Shown here piece after piece: positions 35,497-46,714 of a stretch of DNA of 64,000 nucleotides. Position 1 is the first letter of the stretch. Each line of letters opens with the position of its first letter. This stretch comes from Hawksworthiomyces lignivorus. Its lineage: Eukaryota; Ascomycota; Sordariomycetes; Ophiostomatales; Ophiostomataceae. The stretch is from the NCBI GenBank assembly GCA_002917075.1, contig NTMA01000012.1:186001-250000 (forward strand), read 5' to 3'. The notes below the pieces were generated by a model that did no database searches, was not told where the DNA came from, and saw only the letters and a list, made by a program, of their open reading frames with translations. A program made the translations under genes and the position numbers.

Positions 35497-38400
35497 GGCA
35501 GACCGGCCCAGTGGCTCGGCAATGCGAATACGGTGTCGAATACGGTATCGAATACGAGTGATGATCGGGAGCGGCACCAATTGGTGTTAGTCGAACGGCG
35601 GGCCGCGATCTTGAGCTTAAAATACGCGCGGAGACGTTTCGACTATAAATCGGGAGACAGAGAGCAGAATATTAAGAGGTGAGATAGACAGAATCCCCCC
35701 AAAAAATTGCCGATTTAAAGGAGTACGAGAAAAAGAAGACCTCGTCGCCGAGGGGAGAAAAGGAGAAAGGGACGATCACGAAAAGCGCTGGCAAGGCGCG
35801 ATGATGTGATGTAAAACAAAACAAAACGATATAAAAGGAGAGAAGAGAAGAAGGGCTCGACGACCTGAGGAATCGAAGAACCAGAAGAGAGAATTGCGTA
35901 TCTCGGCCCTGTCAAGAAGCCATGAAACGACAGCTCTACATCTCTTTTGTTTTTTTTTTGTTTGTTATTTTCTGGCCCTCACGCGCTCCAGTCTTGACTT
36001 ATACGGATCCAACAGCACGCACTGCAGGCATGTTAGATAACACCGTCCCCCATGGGTCAAAGAACAACAGAATGGGGGGGAAGCATTGGCTCCACCCTGC
36101 CGGACTCCAAGAAGAACCCGATGACAAGGGGATCCTTTCCGCCTGGGTGTAGCGCGCGCGATGGTGGGGAGTAAATTGAGTTGACCAGCGATGGTGGGTG
36201 GACTTAGCGGGAGACGGCTTTCTGGAAGCACCGCGCCCTGAAGCTCATTGGCAGCAGTGCGACTTACTCGCACCAGAAATGTCAGCAGCATGCCAAGGGA
36301 TCTCACGGCAGGATGTGACGGAGCAGGCGAAAAACATGCTCTCTCCTCTTGGTTCATGATTACCTGAGCCCGAGAAGCAGGATCAGTGCTGCTATATCAG
36401 GAAGGCAGCCAGACGACTCCAAATGCCAGACGGCGAAAGACGATGCTGTGCCGTGGCGCCCTGATCCGCAATGGAAATTTGAGGCAATTCGGCAAGGAGA
36501 GCCAGAGGGGGATCCTTGTGCACGGCAACACGAGCAATTCACGCCCCTATCCTCCTGTAAACCCTCCTTAAGCCTACAGAGGGCTCTTGGCAAGTTTCCC
36601 ATGTGCTGCACATAGTGACAGTCGCCGCGGTACAGGTACTCGTACACGAGAGCCCTAATCTTGTAGCTCGGTAGAATACTCAATGGGGCAAAGGTGGGTA
36701 TGAAGAAGGATGTCACCTTGTTCGCTAATAAATTTTTCGTGAGCCTCTGCGCAAGATAGATTGGTCGCTAGGACGTAACCGGGTTTGGTACCCACAGTAT
36801 ATTGCATATATTCATATACGGCGTACATAACTTATCTTCAAGAACGCTCCAATTTCACTGCATTTCAATGCCTAATCTCACTTAATCTCAGCCCCGGCGG
36901 TGTATCTGTACATCCAACGTACTGTGTCTGGTCCTAGCGTTGCCTCTTGGGACCGCTTGGCCAATAATAGATCCCAGGCTGACTGAACACCCCCGGAGTA
37001 CAAAACCGTTCCGCCCCACCGCTACGGAGTAGGTTGCTGCAGAGCGCCAGAATCGTTCCCACTGCCTTGGCGAGCTTGGGCGGGCAAATTTACCCGACTG
37101 CTTTCTGATGCTGCAGCGCACATCTACAGTGGGCTTTGCGGCCTGGCGAACCTGGCGAACCTGGGTCTAGCAGAGCAGGGCCTAAAGCGGAATACGAAGC
37201 ATCCAAGCGAGCACGCAAGCACAAAGCTGCTGCTTCTGTAGTAATAGGGCCCAGCAGCTCCCTCTCATCCTCTGAAGCTGAGCCTCCATGTCCCTCTTAC
37301 TGCCCCAAGTCGGGTTCTTTCTTCATCCCGACCGACCCGTAAGAAAACCCCTTCCAATACGGACTACACTTCTCGTTCCTCCATTCCGCCTCGTCTCAAG
37401 TTGCCCTGCTTCAGCGGATTGATTTCCATTGATCGACCTGCACTGCTCGGATTACCCGCACTCTGCTCGCCTTCTACCCGAATATAAACCGTGCACCTTG
37501 TCTGTCCACTACGCGCCACACTCTCAACCTGCAACACACCTTGCCACTGCGATCGCTTTTGCCCTCTATAACGCAGCTATATCTGCCGTGCCATTCCGCT
37601 CTCGCCCGATAGAGAGCATCCGACAATTCAAGAACAAAAATGAAAAAAAAAAAAAAAAAATAGTGAGTTCATCCATCTGGAGCACCTCGTCGGCAGTTGT
37701 TACATCTGACGAATGCGCGCGCTGCAATTGCGGTGAGTATTGGAGGCATTGCCAATCCCTGTGTAATTTCACTCAAACAAGAAAACAAACAATTGGCTTC
37801 AGGCATGTAAGTCTGTAGCGCGATGCAGAGGCCTGCCAGATTGACAATCTGTCTTATCCTCAGCAATGCTGCACGTAGGCGTAGTTGAAAAAAGATCTAA
37901 CCCAGGGGACCCATAGATAGTTCATTAAAAAAATTTATAGGGGGGAGTGCCGGCGCCGCCAGAGTCACGGAATCCCAAACTGCCCGTCGAGGCCGGATCC
38001 GAACACGAACACGAGTACGGTTCCTGCAGCCCCAGAAGTTCGGAGACTAACAGCGAATAATAAGCAGAGACGCAATCCAGATACGGCGACTGGCGGGCGG
38101 CGAAAAATCTGGAAAATTAGGCAACGGAGGCTTATAGCAAAGAATCGTAGAGAAAAGAAAAGAAAAGAAGAAAAAAAAATGTAGAGATACAAAGGGCTAA
38201 AATAAATCTGACAAATGAAGCAATTCATGATTTGCTGGCCATGTTGACGTGTAGCCTTCTCCCTGTCATCGCTGCTAGATGCCGCCATCGCTCGGAGACT
38301 TTTACTACCTATTCTACTTGAGAGCAACAATTCTAAGCACTGGCATATCGGACTGGCCGCTCTTGCCAGTGCAGCATTGCAGACTTCGTATGTTGATGTA

Positions 38401-41039
38401 TGTTGATGAAATGATAGCATTCCATTGAATTGTCTCGCTACTACCCGGATCACAGAGCTTCCGTGAAAACGACCGCTAGGTCGAAAAGGTCCTACAGCTG
38501 CAGATCCAGCGGTATGCCGTGGAATACCAAGAGTCCGCTGCCGATATTTCTTCTATTCAGACAGGCCGGTTTCCATTCCTATCCTTCGTCACTTGCTTTC
38601 TCTTATCTCAAAATTCGGCACGTTCCAACCTGACTCAGGGTCCATTCTCCTTTTCTGTGCATCCATCGAGAAAGCCCCCCTGGTAGTCATTGTACATAGT
38701 AATTTAAGAGCCGTGCTTCAAGCAGGAAGTATTGGAGGCCAAGCAAGCCCCCGTCCTTTTCTAATATTTCCTCTGCATAGAATCCATGCAGTGTTGTTGT
38801 CGTCGTTGTTACGGGTGCTGCTGGTGCTGCTGTTTCTATTCGTATAGATTGCCCAAATCGGTAGTTTGCAGAAGATCATGTTTATTCGTCCCGAATCCAA
38901 CGCATCTGCATTCCCAATTACTACATAGCAGTATGCTATGGAGACGGCAAGAAATTGTTTATATAAAAGAAGGCCAAAATCTCAGCCTTGCTTTTAGTAC
39001 CTTGTTGTGTTGATGTTTATAGACATCACCACGAGTACGAGTACGAATACTTTTCAGATCGCCGCTACGATCTGATTCTAAGACTCGTTTCTCCAAATAT
39101 TTTTGAGGAATAACCGTGCCCAGACAACAGGCCTCAGCAGCTTGTCTGGAGTAAACTTTATTATCCGAGTACGAGTATAAGCGCTGAAACAGCGTATTCG
39201 GCTTGGATGATCCAGGTCCAGATTGAATTATAGGTGATGCAAATTTGCACGCATCGTAGAAGCAGACAAGAGGCAATGAAGCAAAAGGGGAAAGACTAGG
39301 TTTTTGCTACGCGTATTAGATCTAGCACAGCGTTAAGACAAACCAACCAGCCTTCGTAGTCAAGCCGAAGGCGTGCATTGCTTTGCACCGTTAGAATATA
39401 TGAGAATATCTATATTCGGATACCTGGCGGAACTCCGGCAGAATTGACGATCCTAGAGACTTGAAAACGCACGGCGGAAGTGCCGGCTACTGCGCATTTT
39501 CTGATTTCAGCACAATGCGAGCTGGGGAAACTAGTCGATGAGCCTTTTTTCAAAAACGATTCTATCTGTGTAGGTGCTGGCGCCATTAAATTCGCCTTTA
39601 TTCGAGCTGATTCAGGGGTATTTACAAATCCCACATCCGGAGGCTGCCCGTTGACCACAAATTTCCGACGAAGGGTCATTAAGATTAGACCAAGAAACTA
39701 TTGCTTACGCGTAGCTTGTAGCCATGTTCTCGGTATGCATGTATTTCATACACAGCCATAGGGAGGTAGTTGGGAAGTCTTATTGCGTGAGCTAAGATCT
39801 ACTACTATTCGATCCCTAGACTTGGCTTCAAACAGCAAACAAGACTTTACAACCCGCTAAAAGAAGAACAGTGAGAAAAAGAAGCTACTGAATGGGAGGA
39901 AATAAAAGAAGCATCTACGGAACAGTATCTAAGAAAATAATAGACCCGGCAGGAGTTTATGGCAAAGATTGATATTCAACTCTTGCAATTTTACGTCGTA
40001 GTTTTTAATTTTCGAGTTCTATTATGAAGATTTATCATGTAGTGCTCGAATGTGCTAGTAAAATCATGTAGCAAAATAATAGCCTATAAGACTTCAACTC
40101 ATTAATAAAGTGTATCTCTTTTTGCCAAGGTGGACGTATTGTGCTGTTATACGACGAGTAATAGGAAAACAAATCAACTCCCCCCTGGTGTTCCTTTTTC
40201 TTCTCAAGTCTCGGAGCCGCCAGAAAAAAGGAAAACGCACCAAACCAATCCAAAAGACTGAAAATCAAAGCGACAACAAGACAAGACAAAAAAGTTGATC
40301 ATGAGGTGCAAATTAAAATATGGATAGAAACAACGGCCAAATGAGACGCAAGAAGGAATGCAAATTAGCAAGAAGAGGAATGGAAACGCAACACAAAAAG
40401 AGCCCGGGGAAAACAACAGCAATTAAATAAAAGGCTGAGTGAATGAGACGAATATTAATGAGTGAAATACATGGATGCGTCGTAAAAGTACATAGCTGTC
40501 TTGAGAGTTACATGTTAGTATCGCCCAGCTTGCAGTGTCTAGATAATAATGCCGACGATGAGCCAGCTGCGGTGCGTGAACCAGTCGTTTGTCTGGCCTG
40601 CCGTCTTTCACCATTTGCTGCCTGTTCTCAGATCTCATCCGTAGTCGAGAATATCCTTTGCCTTTACTACCGGCTCACAGCCTCTTCGTTGCATTCTTGG
40701 ATGCTCAAGTTGATGGCTGCAAATATGTTAGTCAAGACCACCAACAGCCATGCCATTGACCCCAGGGACTACGGATAAGAAACGCTGGAAACGCAGACAT
40801 ACTGCCGTCAGAGTCGATTAAATCTTTCCTATGGCGAATCTACGTTCGCGTCAGCGAACAGGTAGGTAATGCCCAGTTGGTGGGGATTCTGGTTGTCATT
40901 TTCAGCAGGCCTTTTTTGCTACTTAATGCTCCAATCACAAGTAAGAAGCGATTCACACATCAAACGGTTCGTTCGAACCTCGTCACCAGAACGCCGGCCT
41001 GGACAATTTCTTCTTTACCGTCTCGTCAAATCGGCCATT
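35497..41039. other. Long gene-poor intergenic region
   Basis: About 5.5 kb. The first ~500 bases form the leader and promoter of the ABC-G gene (minus strand) and include a short imperfect 12-base repeat (AATACGGTGTCG type, 35521-35557). The rest has no supported gene. A minus-strand frame at 39679-39410 has somewhat coding-like composition (QPPDVGFVNTPESARIKANL) but no recognised family, so it may be a relic. Dispersed GAGTAC-type words occur at 36636, 38010, 39031 and 39166. A CT-rich segment near 37370-37620 leads only to a short poly-A-interrupted frame. Confidence 0.4.
37643..37660 (+). repeat. Homopolymeric A run (18)
   Basis: An uninterrupted run of A residues in non-coding sequence. 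It breaks any reading frame through here and is probably length-variable. A reverse-transcribed poly(A) tail is possible, but no recognisable retroposed gene precedes it. Confidence 0.6.
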
Positions 41040-42239
41040 ATGTCGCTCGTGGAAATAAGTAGGGAAGAGACCAGCGCGGAGGACAGAAAGTTTTCGGTAA
41101 ACTTGTTGCCCATCGCCCAGCTGTACGGCAGCCACCATGACACCTTGGCCAACGCTGTGTTAAACGTGCTTCTCACGCAGGTTGCGCACAGCACCTACGC
41201 CCAGATTCTCGACGGTGTGCCTCTGAGCAATGTTATGAAGGACGTGTATGATGGTAGTGTCATAGTGCCCAGGCATCCTATTCTTAGAGAATACCATCAA
41301 CTTTTGCCCAATGTTTTAGCTAAGATTGATGAACTATATGCCAGCGTATCTCTCAACACCTTTCAAGTGGATGCATCGGTAAGCCAAGTCGACATATTAT
41401 ATCCAATGCTCGATAACATGCATATATTGATATTCTGCTCTTAGACTATTCTTGAGTACCAGGCGGCCAGCCCAGGGTCCAGGGTGTTTCAAACGCGTTT
41501 GATTGAGCTAGTAGCTCGTGTAGTCCATGCCATTGCCGCCTGGATTTACGACACACGAAGTCCGCTCCGGCCTGCAAATGACCGGATGCTGACATGGAAA
41601 CTGGATCCAATACCGGATTCCCTCCAGAGGCGCGGCTATCCGGCAACGTTATTTGTTCATCCATGGTATACGGCCTACGACCAATATCCAAGCGGTATAG
41701 CTGACGGCGTGGGCTATTGGGCAGAAGACCGAATCCTCGGCGGTGTCGTCTTATTTGGCCGACGCCCACCGGAAGCGCCAGGCACAATTTATCAAACTTC
41801 TTATCCAGACGAACCAGTAGGGCTGATCAAGCAACTAGACGCTATCTATTTTCACTCTAACGCCAATAACGTAACTTACTGGATCTACCGCTTGACTGAC
41901 GAGCAGAGACAACGGCTCCTCCATTTTTTCTCCTCAAAATCAAATGACGTTATTCCTACAGATATATCACCGTCATCTTTGCCCTCCTGCCCTTTGCCTA
42001 TTCGCGGGAACGCGGACAACCGTGTGCATGTCGACCCGGAAGAACCTACGAAAGAGACGGGAATTTACCGGGATAAGTGGGAGCGTAAGGCTCTCGGACC
42101 AGACGACGAAGATTTGCGGTTACGTGATGTGTATTCCGGGGACCTTGACTACGCGACGCTTGACGACTTTAATGATGGATTCAGACGAGCCCAACGATTG
42201 CAAGAGAGGCGCTGGGACGAAGAAGACCTTGGATGGTAG
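41040..42239 (+). CDS. Conserved fungal protein of unknown function
   Basis: Two exons, 41040-41378 and 41445-42239, giving 1134 bases and 377 residues. The intron has donor GTAAGC and acceptor TTAG. I chose the ATG at 41040 (MSLVEISREETSAEDRKF) because the upstream frame extension looks unlike the rest and the body starts here. The N-terminal half contains LLPIAQLYGSHHDTLANAVL, LDGVPLSNVMKDVYDGSVIV and LPNVLAKIDELYASVSLNTF; the second half contains ILEYQAASPGSRVFQTRLIE, VGYWAEDRILGGVVLFGRRP and a glutamate-rich end with ETGIYRDKWERK. The sequence has no signal peptide or membrane helix and looks soluble and globular. I recall similar ascomycete proteins but none with a known activity, so no function is proposed. 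Confidence 0.72.
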
Positions 42240-42620
42240 TGGCGTACGAGTAGATATGCGTCCCAGAAAATACTTGATAAAAACGATTGAATTCCAGTAA
42301 CAATAACAATGACATATTTCAACTGGAAAGAATATTGTAAACAGCTGAATACTGACTAATATTCACACTTCAGTTTTTTTTGTATATCTTGAATGTGAAT
42401 GAAGCTCTGGGTGCTAAATAAAAGAGTATCAACAAATAGAATGTTACTCTCCAACCAAACAAGATCTCCAAAAATCAATATACATCGTCTATACACCTCT
42501 ATTGAATTCGAACTGGAAATGTTTTCATGATGCATTATCCGAGACCGCCAACCTTAATGCTCGCTATGCAGTCAAAATCAACAAAAGAAAAAAAAAGTAA
42601 AACGATAAAGCATTGACTCG
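42240..42620. terminator. Convergent 3' intergenic region
   Basis: 380 AT-rich bases between two converging genes, with AATAAA-like words on the + strand (CTAAATAAAAG near 42414). No gene is seen. Confidence 0.4.
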
Positions 42621-43874
42621 TTATTTTTGGGCGTTCAGTGTTGACCGCATCTCGGTCTGAAACTTCTGCGCCCAGTCGGTGAACTCGTCATGCGCTCCCT
42701 CCCACGGCAGTGCCAGTATTTCGGATGCTACAAATGCGTCTTCAAAGCACTGCAGCATTAGCTTGTCCACGTCTTGGACGTTCATGTCGTAGAACGCAGC
42801 AGCAAGGTCGCCAAAGCGGTCTGGTATCTTCTGCAAAACGGCGATCGTGTTGTCGAGCCGGATGGCAAAATCCGTAGGCGTACTAGTAGGGAGGGATGGG
42901 AGCCGCCGGAGGCGCCGCTTGACGATAGCCTTGTACAGCAGGATGACGAGGCGGATCTTTTTCATTGTAACCTCGAGCCGTGGCCGCATTCGTAGAGGAT
43001 CGGCGGCCGAGATGTGCTGGCCGGCGTTCATGAGCGCGTCGAGCATGGCCTGGGTGGCTTGGTGCCGATTTTCTCCTTCCTTGCCGCCTTCAATCTCGGC
43101 TTCGTCGTCATCGTCGTCGTCATCATCATCGTCGTCTTCGTCGTCATCTTCTTCCTCTCCCCATTCTTTCAACTCTTCCAGTTCGTCATTTAGCGTGTCC
43201 GCTAGCTGGTCAACGATCTGGATCAACCGACCGCGGACGCCCATCTTTGCAAATGCCACCAAGTCGTCACACTCTGCCCATAAGATACCGGTCTTGGCAA
43301 AGCTTCCCCTGTCGGCAGCGGCGGCGCTGGCGCCAGCCGCCCGGCTCGACCGACTCGCCGTTTCGTTGCCGCGTTTCTCTTCAGGAACAACACGGCCGTC
43401 ACGCGGGATGGCTTCCAACAAGATCTGAACCTGTGTGAGCACCCGTTCGCATCGCACTGCGAGGTCTCGCCGAACGCGGCGCGTGTACCGGTTGCCGTGG
43501 CAGACCTCGGCGGCCTGAGCTAGGCTCGGGATGGGACCGGCTATCAGCTGCTCTACGACCTTGCTGATGGCGCTTGGAGTGAAGGGTTCGTTGATGATGA
43601 GGAGCGAGATCTTGGTAGCGTGAGCACGGATGAGCGTTGCTGCATCGTGGGCTAGGGCAAGGGCATCGATCTCTGACGGCGGTGGGTCCGCTGCCGCCGG
43701 GGATGGGTTGGCCACCGCATCCACCCCTATTATCGGTGCTCGGGTGCTTCGGCTGTCCGCTTGATTGAAGATTTCGCGCACAAATTGCTTGAAATGCGTG
43801 ACCATAGCAATAGAGCTGTCGACCTGCGCATTCAGGGCCGCCATACCGCTGGCGGGGGTCTTCGGTGGGGGCAT
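42621..43874 (-). CDS. GCIP-domain (Grap2 and cyclin-D-interacting) protein
   Basis: Single-exon gene of 417 residues on the minus strand. The sequence is mostly helical and fits the GCIP family, represented in animals by CCNDBP1, a helix-loop-helix-like protein that binds cyclin D and Grap2. Conserved-looking stretches are ALAHDAATLIRAHATKISLL, FTPSAISKVVEQLIAGPIPS, GILWAECDDLVAFAKMGVRG, MRPRLEVTMKKIRLVILLYK and the C-terminal SEILALPWEGAHDEFTDWAQ. An acidic run of about 20 Asp/Glu residues (codons around 43160-43090) lies in the middle. In fungi the partners are not established, so the cell-cycle link is only by family. It is divergent from the glucosidase II subunit gene, with 545 bases between the starts. 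Confidence 0.78.
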   Translation of the reverse strand: MPPPKTPASGMAALNAQVDSSIAMVTHFKQFVREIFNQADSRSTRAPIIGVDAVANPSPAAADPPPSEIDALALAHDAATLIRAHATKISLLIINEPFTPSAISKVVEQLIAGPIPSLAQAAEVCHGNRYTRRVRRDLAVRCERVLTQVQILLEAIPRDGRVVPEEKRGNETASRSSRAAGASAAAADRGSFAKTGILWAECDDLVAFAKMGVRGRLIQIVDQLADTLNDELEELKEWGEEEDDDEDDDDDDDDDDDEAEIEGGKEGENRHQATQAMLDALMNAGQHISAADPLRMRPRLEVTMKKIRLVILLYKAIVKRRLRRLPSLPTSTPTDFAIRLDNTIAVLQKIPDRFGDLAAAFYDMNVQDVDKLMLQCFEDAFVASEILALPWEGAHDEFTDWAQKFQTEMRSTLNAQK

Positions 43875-44419
43875 AATCGATACCGATTGCTTTGCCGGTT
43901 ATTTTCAATCTCGCAGATTTTTCACAAATTCTGTATTTCTGAGTCTGTATAAAGGAAGAAAACAGATTCTCTTCCATCTCCTGGGAGTATTGAAGTGTAG
44001 TTCCTAGGTTTCTCCACTCAGATCGTCTGTAGCTTGACGTTGGCCATAAGAGGCAACTTTTTTTTGTCGCGATAACGTGTGGGGAAGCCGCGATAATGGA
44101 GGGGCGCTCTAGTTGCCTGAGTTGCCTTACATAATCAAATGACCCCAGGAACACGCCAAGACGAGCTGCTGCAAAAGTTTCCACGTGATCGGTATCCAAG
44201 TAGCAACGGCAGCCAATTGGACGACACCAAAGGGACAGCTTGTCTTTGCTGCTGTTTGAGAACAGACCAGCTATTTCACTACGCAGGACGGGTGAGACAC
44301 CCCCATTGTTTGCTGGGTTTCGTTTATCACTGCATTATTCTTTGAATTTCCTCTCCTCCTTTTGTCTCTTCTTGCCTTCAAATGAAGAAGAACGCCATCC
44401 ACACACAATAGACGTCACC
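43875..44419. promoter_or_regulatory. Bidirectional promoter region
   Basis: 545 bases between the divergent starts of the GCIP-domain gene (-) and the glucosidase II beta gene (+). The last ~70 bases are CT-rich on the + strand, forming a typical leader. I cannot assign individual factor sites. Confidence 0.5.
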
Positions 44420-46337
44420 ATGCGACAAACCAAGGCGCTGTTGTTTGCGGGCGCCCTTGCCAGCTCCAACATCGTTGCTGCGGCGAGTCTGCCCCGAGGT
44501 GTTGGCCCTGAGTGTAAGTGCTCTCCCGCCTGAGATGGAGCGGATGAAGAATTGAATGTATTTGCGGGATGGCTTGAGCCTCTGCAAAGTGGATGGGAAT
44601 TGCAATTGGATGGGCTGTAGTGTAGCTGACCCCGTCTCTCCCTAGTTGCCAAGTACTACGAGGCCAAGGGCACGTTCGCATGCATCAACAACCCTAGCAT
44701 CGTCCTCCAGGCCTCGCAGGTCAACGACGGCTCCTGCGACTGCCCAGACGGCTCCGATGAACCCGGCACCGCGGCATGTGCCTTTATCGACCCCCTCTCG
44801 CCGCCCCAGCCGCTGCCCGGCTCGCCGTCCGGGTCCACCAACACGACGCGGGCGCTGCCGGGCTTCTGGTGCACGAACACGGGCCACGTCGGCGCGTACG
44901 TGCCCTTCTCGTTTGTCAACGACGGCATCTGCGACTACGAGCTGTGCTGCGACGGCAGCGAGGAGTTTGGCCGTAAGGGCGGCGTCAAGTGCGAGAACCG
45001 TTGCGTGGCCATCGGCAAGGAGTACCGGCGCGTCGAGGAGGAGCGGCGGCAGGGCCGAGAGCGGGCGGCCAAGCGCCGGCGCACGCTCACCAAGGAGGCC
45101 AAGCACCTGCGCGCCCAGGTGGAGGAGCGCATCCAGCGCTACAAGGGCGAGATTGTGAACCTCGAGAAAGAGCGCGACAGCCTGCAGCTGGCGTTCGCCG
45201 AGGCCGAGAAGGCCGAGAAGCGCCGCGTGGTCAAGCCGGGCGGCGGCGCCGGTAAGGGCAAATCGGGCGGCAAGCTAGGCGTGCTGGTGGGCCTGGCCAA
45301 GCAGCGCGTGACGGAGCTCCGGGAGGCGCTGGACAAGGTGCTGGACCACCGGGACGACCTCCAGGACAAGGTGGAGGAGCTGGAAGGCATCCTGCGCAAG
45401 TTCAAGGCCGAGTACAACCCCAACTTTAATGACGAGGGCGTCAAGGCCGCCGTGCACTCCTGGGAGGACTACGAGGCCAAGGCCGCCGACGAGAAGAAGC
45501 CCGATATCCAGGACGCCGACATCCACGAGCTCCTCAAGGAGGACTCGGAGGAGAGCGGCATCAACTGGGAAGAGTTCGAGACTGACGACGAGACCGATAC
45601 GGACGTCTGTACGTTTTCTGGTTCCTTTTTTTTTTTTTTTTTTTTTTTTTGAGATCCCTTTCTTGTTTCCTGACATGTCTGCTATAGTGTACAGCTTTGA
45701 GGCTTACCTTCCCGGGTTTGTCCGGGAGTTCATCCACGGCCAGCTCGCATCGCTCCGGGTGTGGCTGATCGAGAACGGCGTCCTGGCCGACAATTCTCAG
45801 CCAGCTGCTGCCGAGTCACCCGCGCTCAAGGCGGCCCGCGAAGCCTTCCAGAGCGCCGAGGGCGACCTCCAGGCCCGCAAGAACTCGCTCTTCGAAGACG
45901 AGGGCGACTTGCAGGTGGACTACGGCAAGGACGACATCTTCCGGGCGCTCAAGGACAAGTGCGTCTCCGTCGACTCGGGCGAGTACGAGTACGAGGTGTG
46001 CTGGATGGGCCAGGCCACGCAGAAGTCCAAGAAAGGCCACGGCAACACCAGCCTGGGCCGCTTCAGCAAGATCGACATCGAGACCGCCGACGACGAGGAG
46101 CGCCAGGACGGCCGCAGCCTGGGCAAGGGCCCCCGAATGGTGCTGCGCTACGAGAACGGCCAGCACTGCTGGAACGGCCCCAACCGGCGGGCCGACGTCT
46201 GGCTGGGCTGCGCCGAGAAGGAGGAGGTGTGGCGCGTGGCCGAGGCTGAGAAGTGCGTCTACAAGATGGAAGTCGGTACGCCGATCGCCTGCGAGGACGT
46301 TTCGGCCGGCGAGAGCTCCGGTAAGGACGAGCTATAA
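44420..46337 (+). CDS. gtb1: Glucosidase II beta subunit (PRKCSH/GTB1-like)
   Basis: Three exons, 44420-44513, 44646-45608 and 45688-46337, giving 1707 bases and 568 residues. Exon 1 encodes a signal peptide (MRQTKALLFAGALASSNIVA). Two LDL-receptor-A-like cysteine modules follow: CDCPDGSDEPGTAAC (~60) and GICDYELCCDGSEEF (~125). A long charged coiled coil (~150-290) and an acidic segment come next, then a C-terminal MRH lectin domain (~440-560) with YEVCWMGQATQKS, ENGQHCWNGPNRRADVWLGC and EKCVYKMEVGTPIAC. The protein ends in KDEL, the ER retrieval signal. The subunit holds the catalytic alpha subunit in the ER and presents mannose-bearing N-glycans, so that the two inner glucoses are trimmed for folding control. 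Intron 2 contains a 25-base T run. All expected elements are present. Confidence 0.95.
45626..45650 (+). repeat. Poly-T run in intron 2 of the glucosidase II beta gene
   Basis: Twenty-five consecutive T residues within a 79-base intron, between the donor and the branch region. Such a run is prone to length change and could affect splicing efficiency, because it forms nearly a third of the intron. Confidence 0.8.
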
Positions 46338-46714
46338 ATGACAGGAGGCACAAATTAGACGTAGAACGTGGAAAGGCATTATGGCGATATGGCGCATATA
46401 TACATAAATTTGTTGGAGGTTTTGAAAGAAAAACGAGAGACCGGACAAAGATTTCCCTGAGGGAGACTGCACCATGCTTTGATTTGATGTTTTGTTCTTT
46501 GCTTCTGCATCCAATTTCTTTTCTCCGCGAGAAGACATAATGCACTCTATGATACATGCATTTTTACAAGACAAAATATACAGTGTTTGCCATTCTAGTA
46601 CAAATTCAAAGTAAAACATTTTGCTTGTTGCTCTTTATTTTTTTGGGGGTATCGTTACAATATTGTACACATATATACATAAACGAGAGACCGCATCGGA
46701 ACGTCTCTGCATCA
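46338..46714. terminator. Convergent 3' intergenic region
   Basis: About 380 bases between the converging glucosidase II beta and Rtf2-like genes; AT-rich around 46380-46680, with no supported coding sequence. Confidence 0.4.

Noticed and set aside
35497..35580. N-terminal extension of the ABC-G protein upstream of ATG 35496
   Set aside because: The frame is open but starts only at a TTG and encodes Arg/Ile repeats from a direct repeat; the first ATG at 35496 is followed by a more typical PDR N-terminus.
33899..35682. Long + strand frames of 244 and 326 codons
   Set aside because: They are antisense to the ABC-G exons with clear NBD motifs; long shadow frames are common opposite GC-rich genes.
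40869..41039. Upstream 57-codon extension of the unknown gene at 41040
   Set aside because: It is in frame with an ATG at 40869, but the composition differs from the body and the ATG at 41040 begins the conserved-looking sequence. It cannot be excluded entirely.
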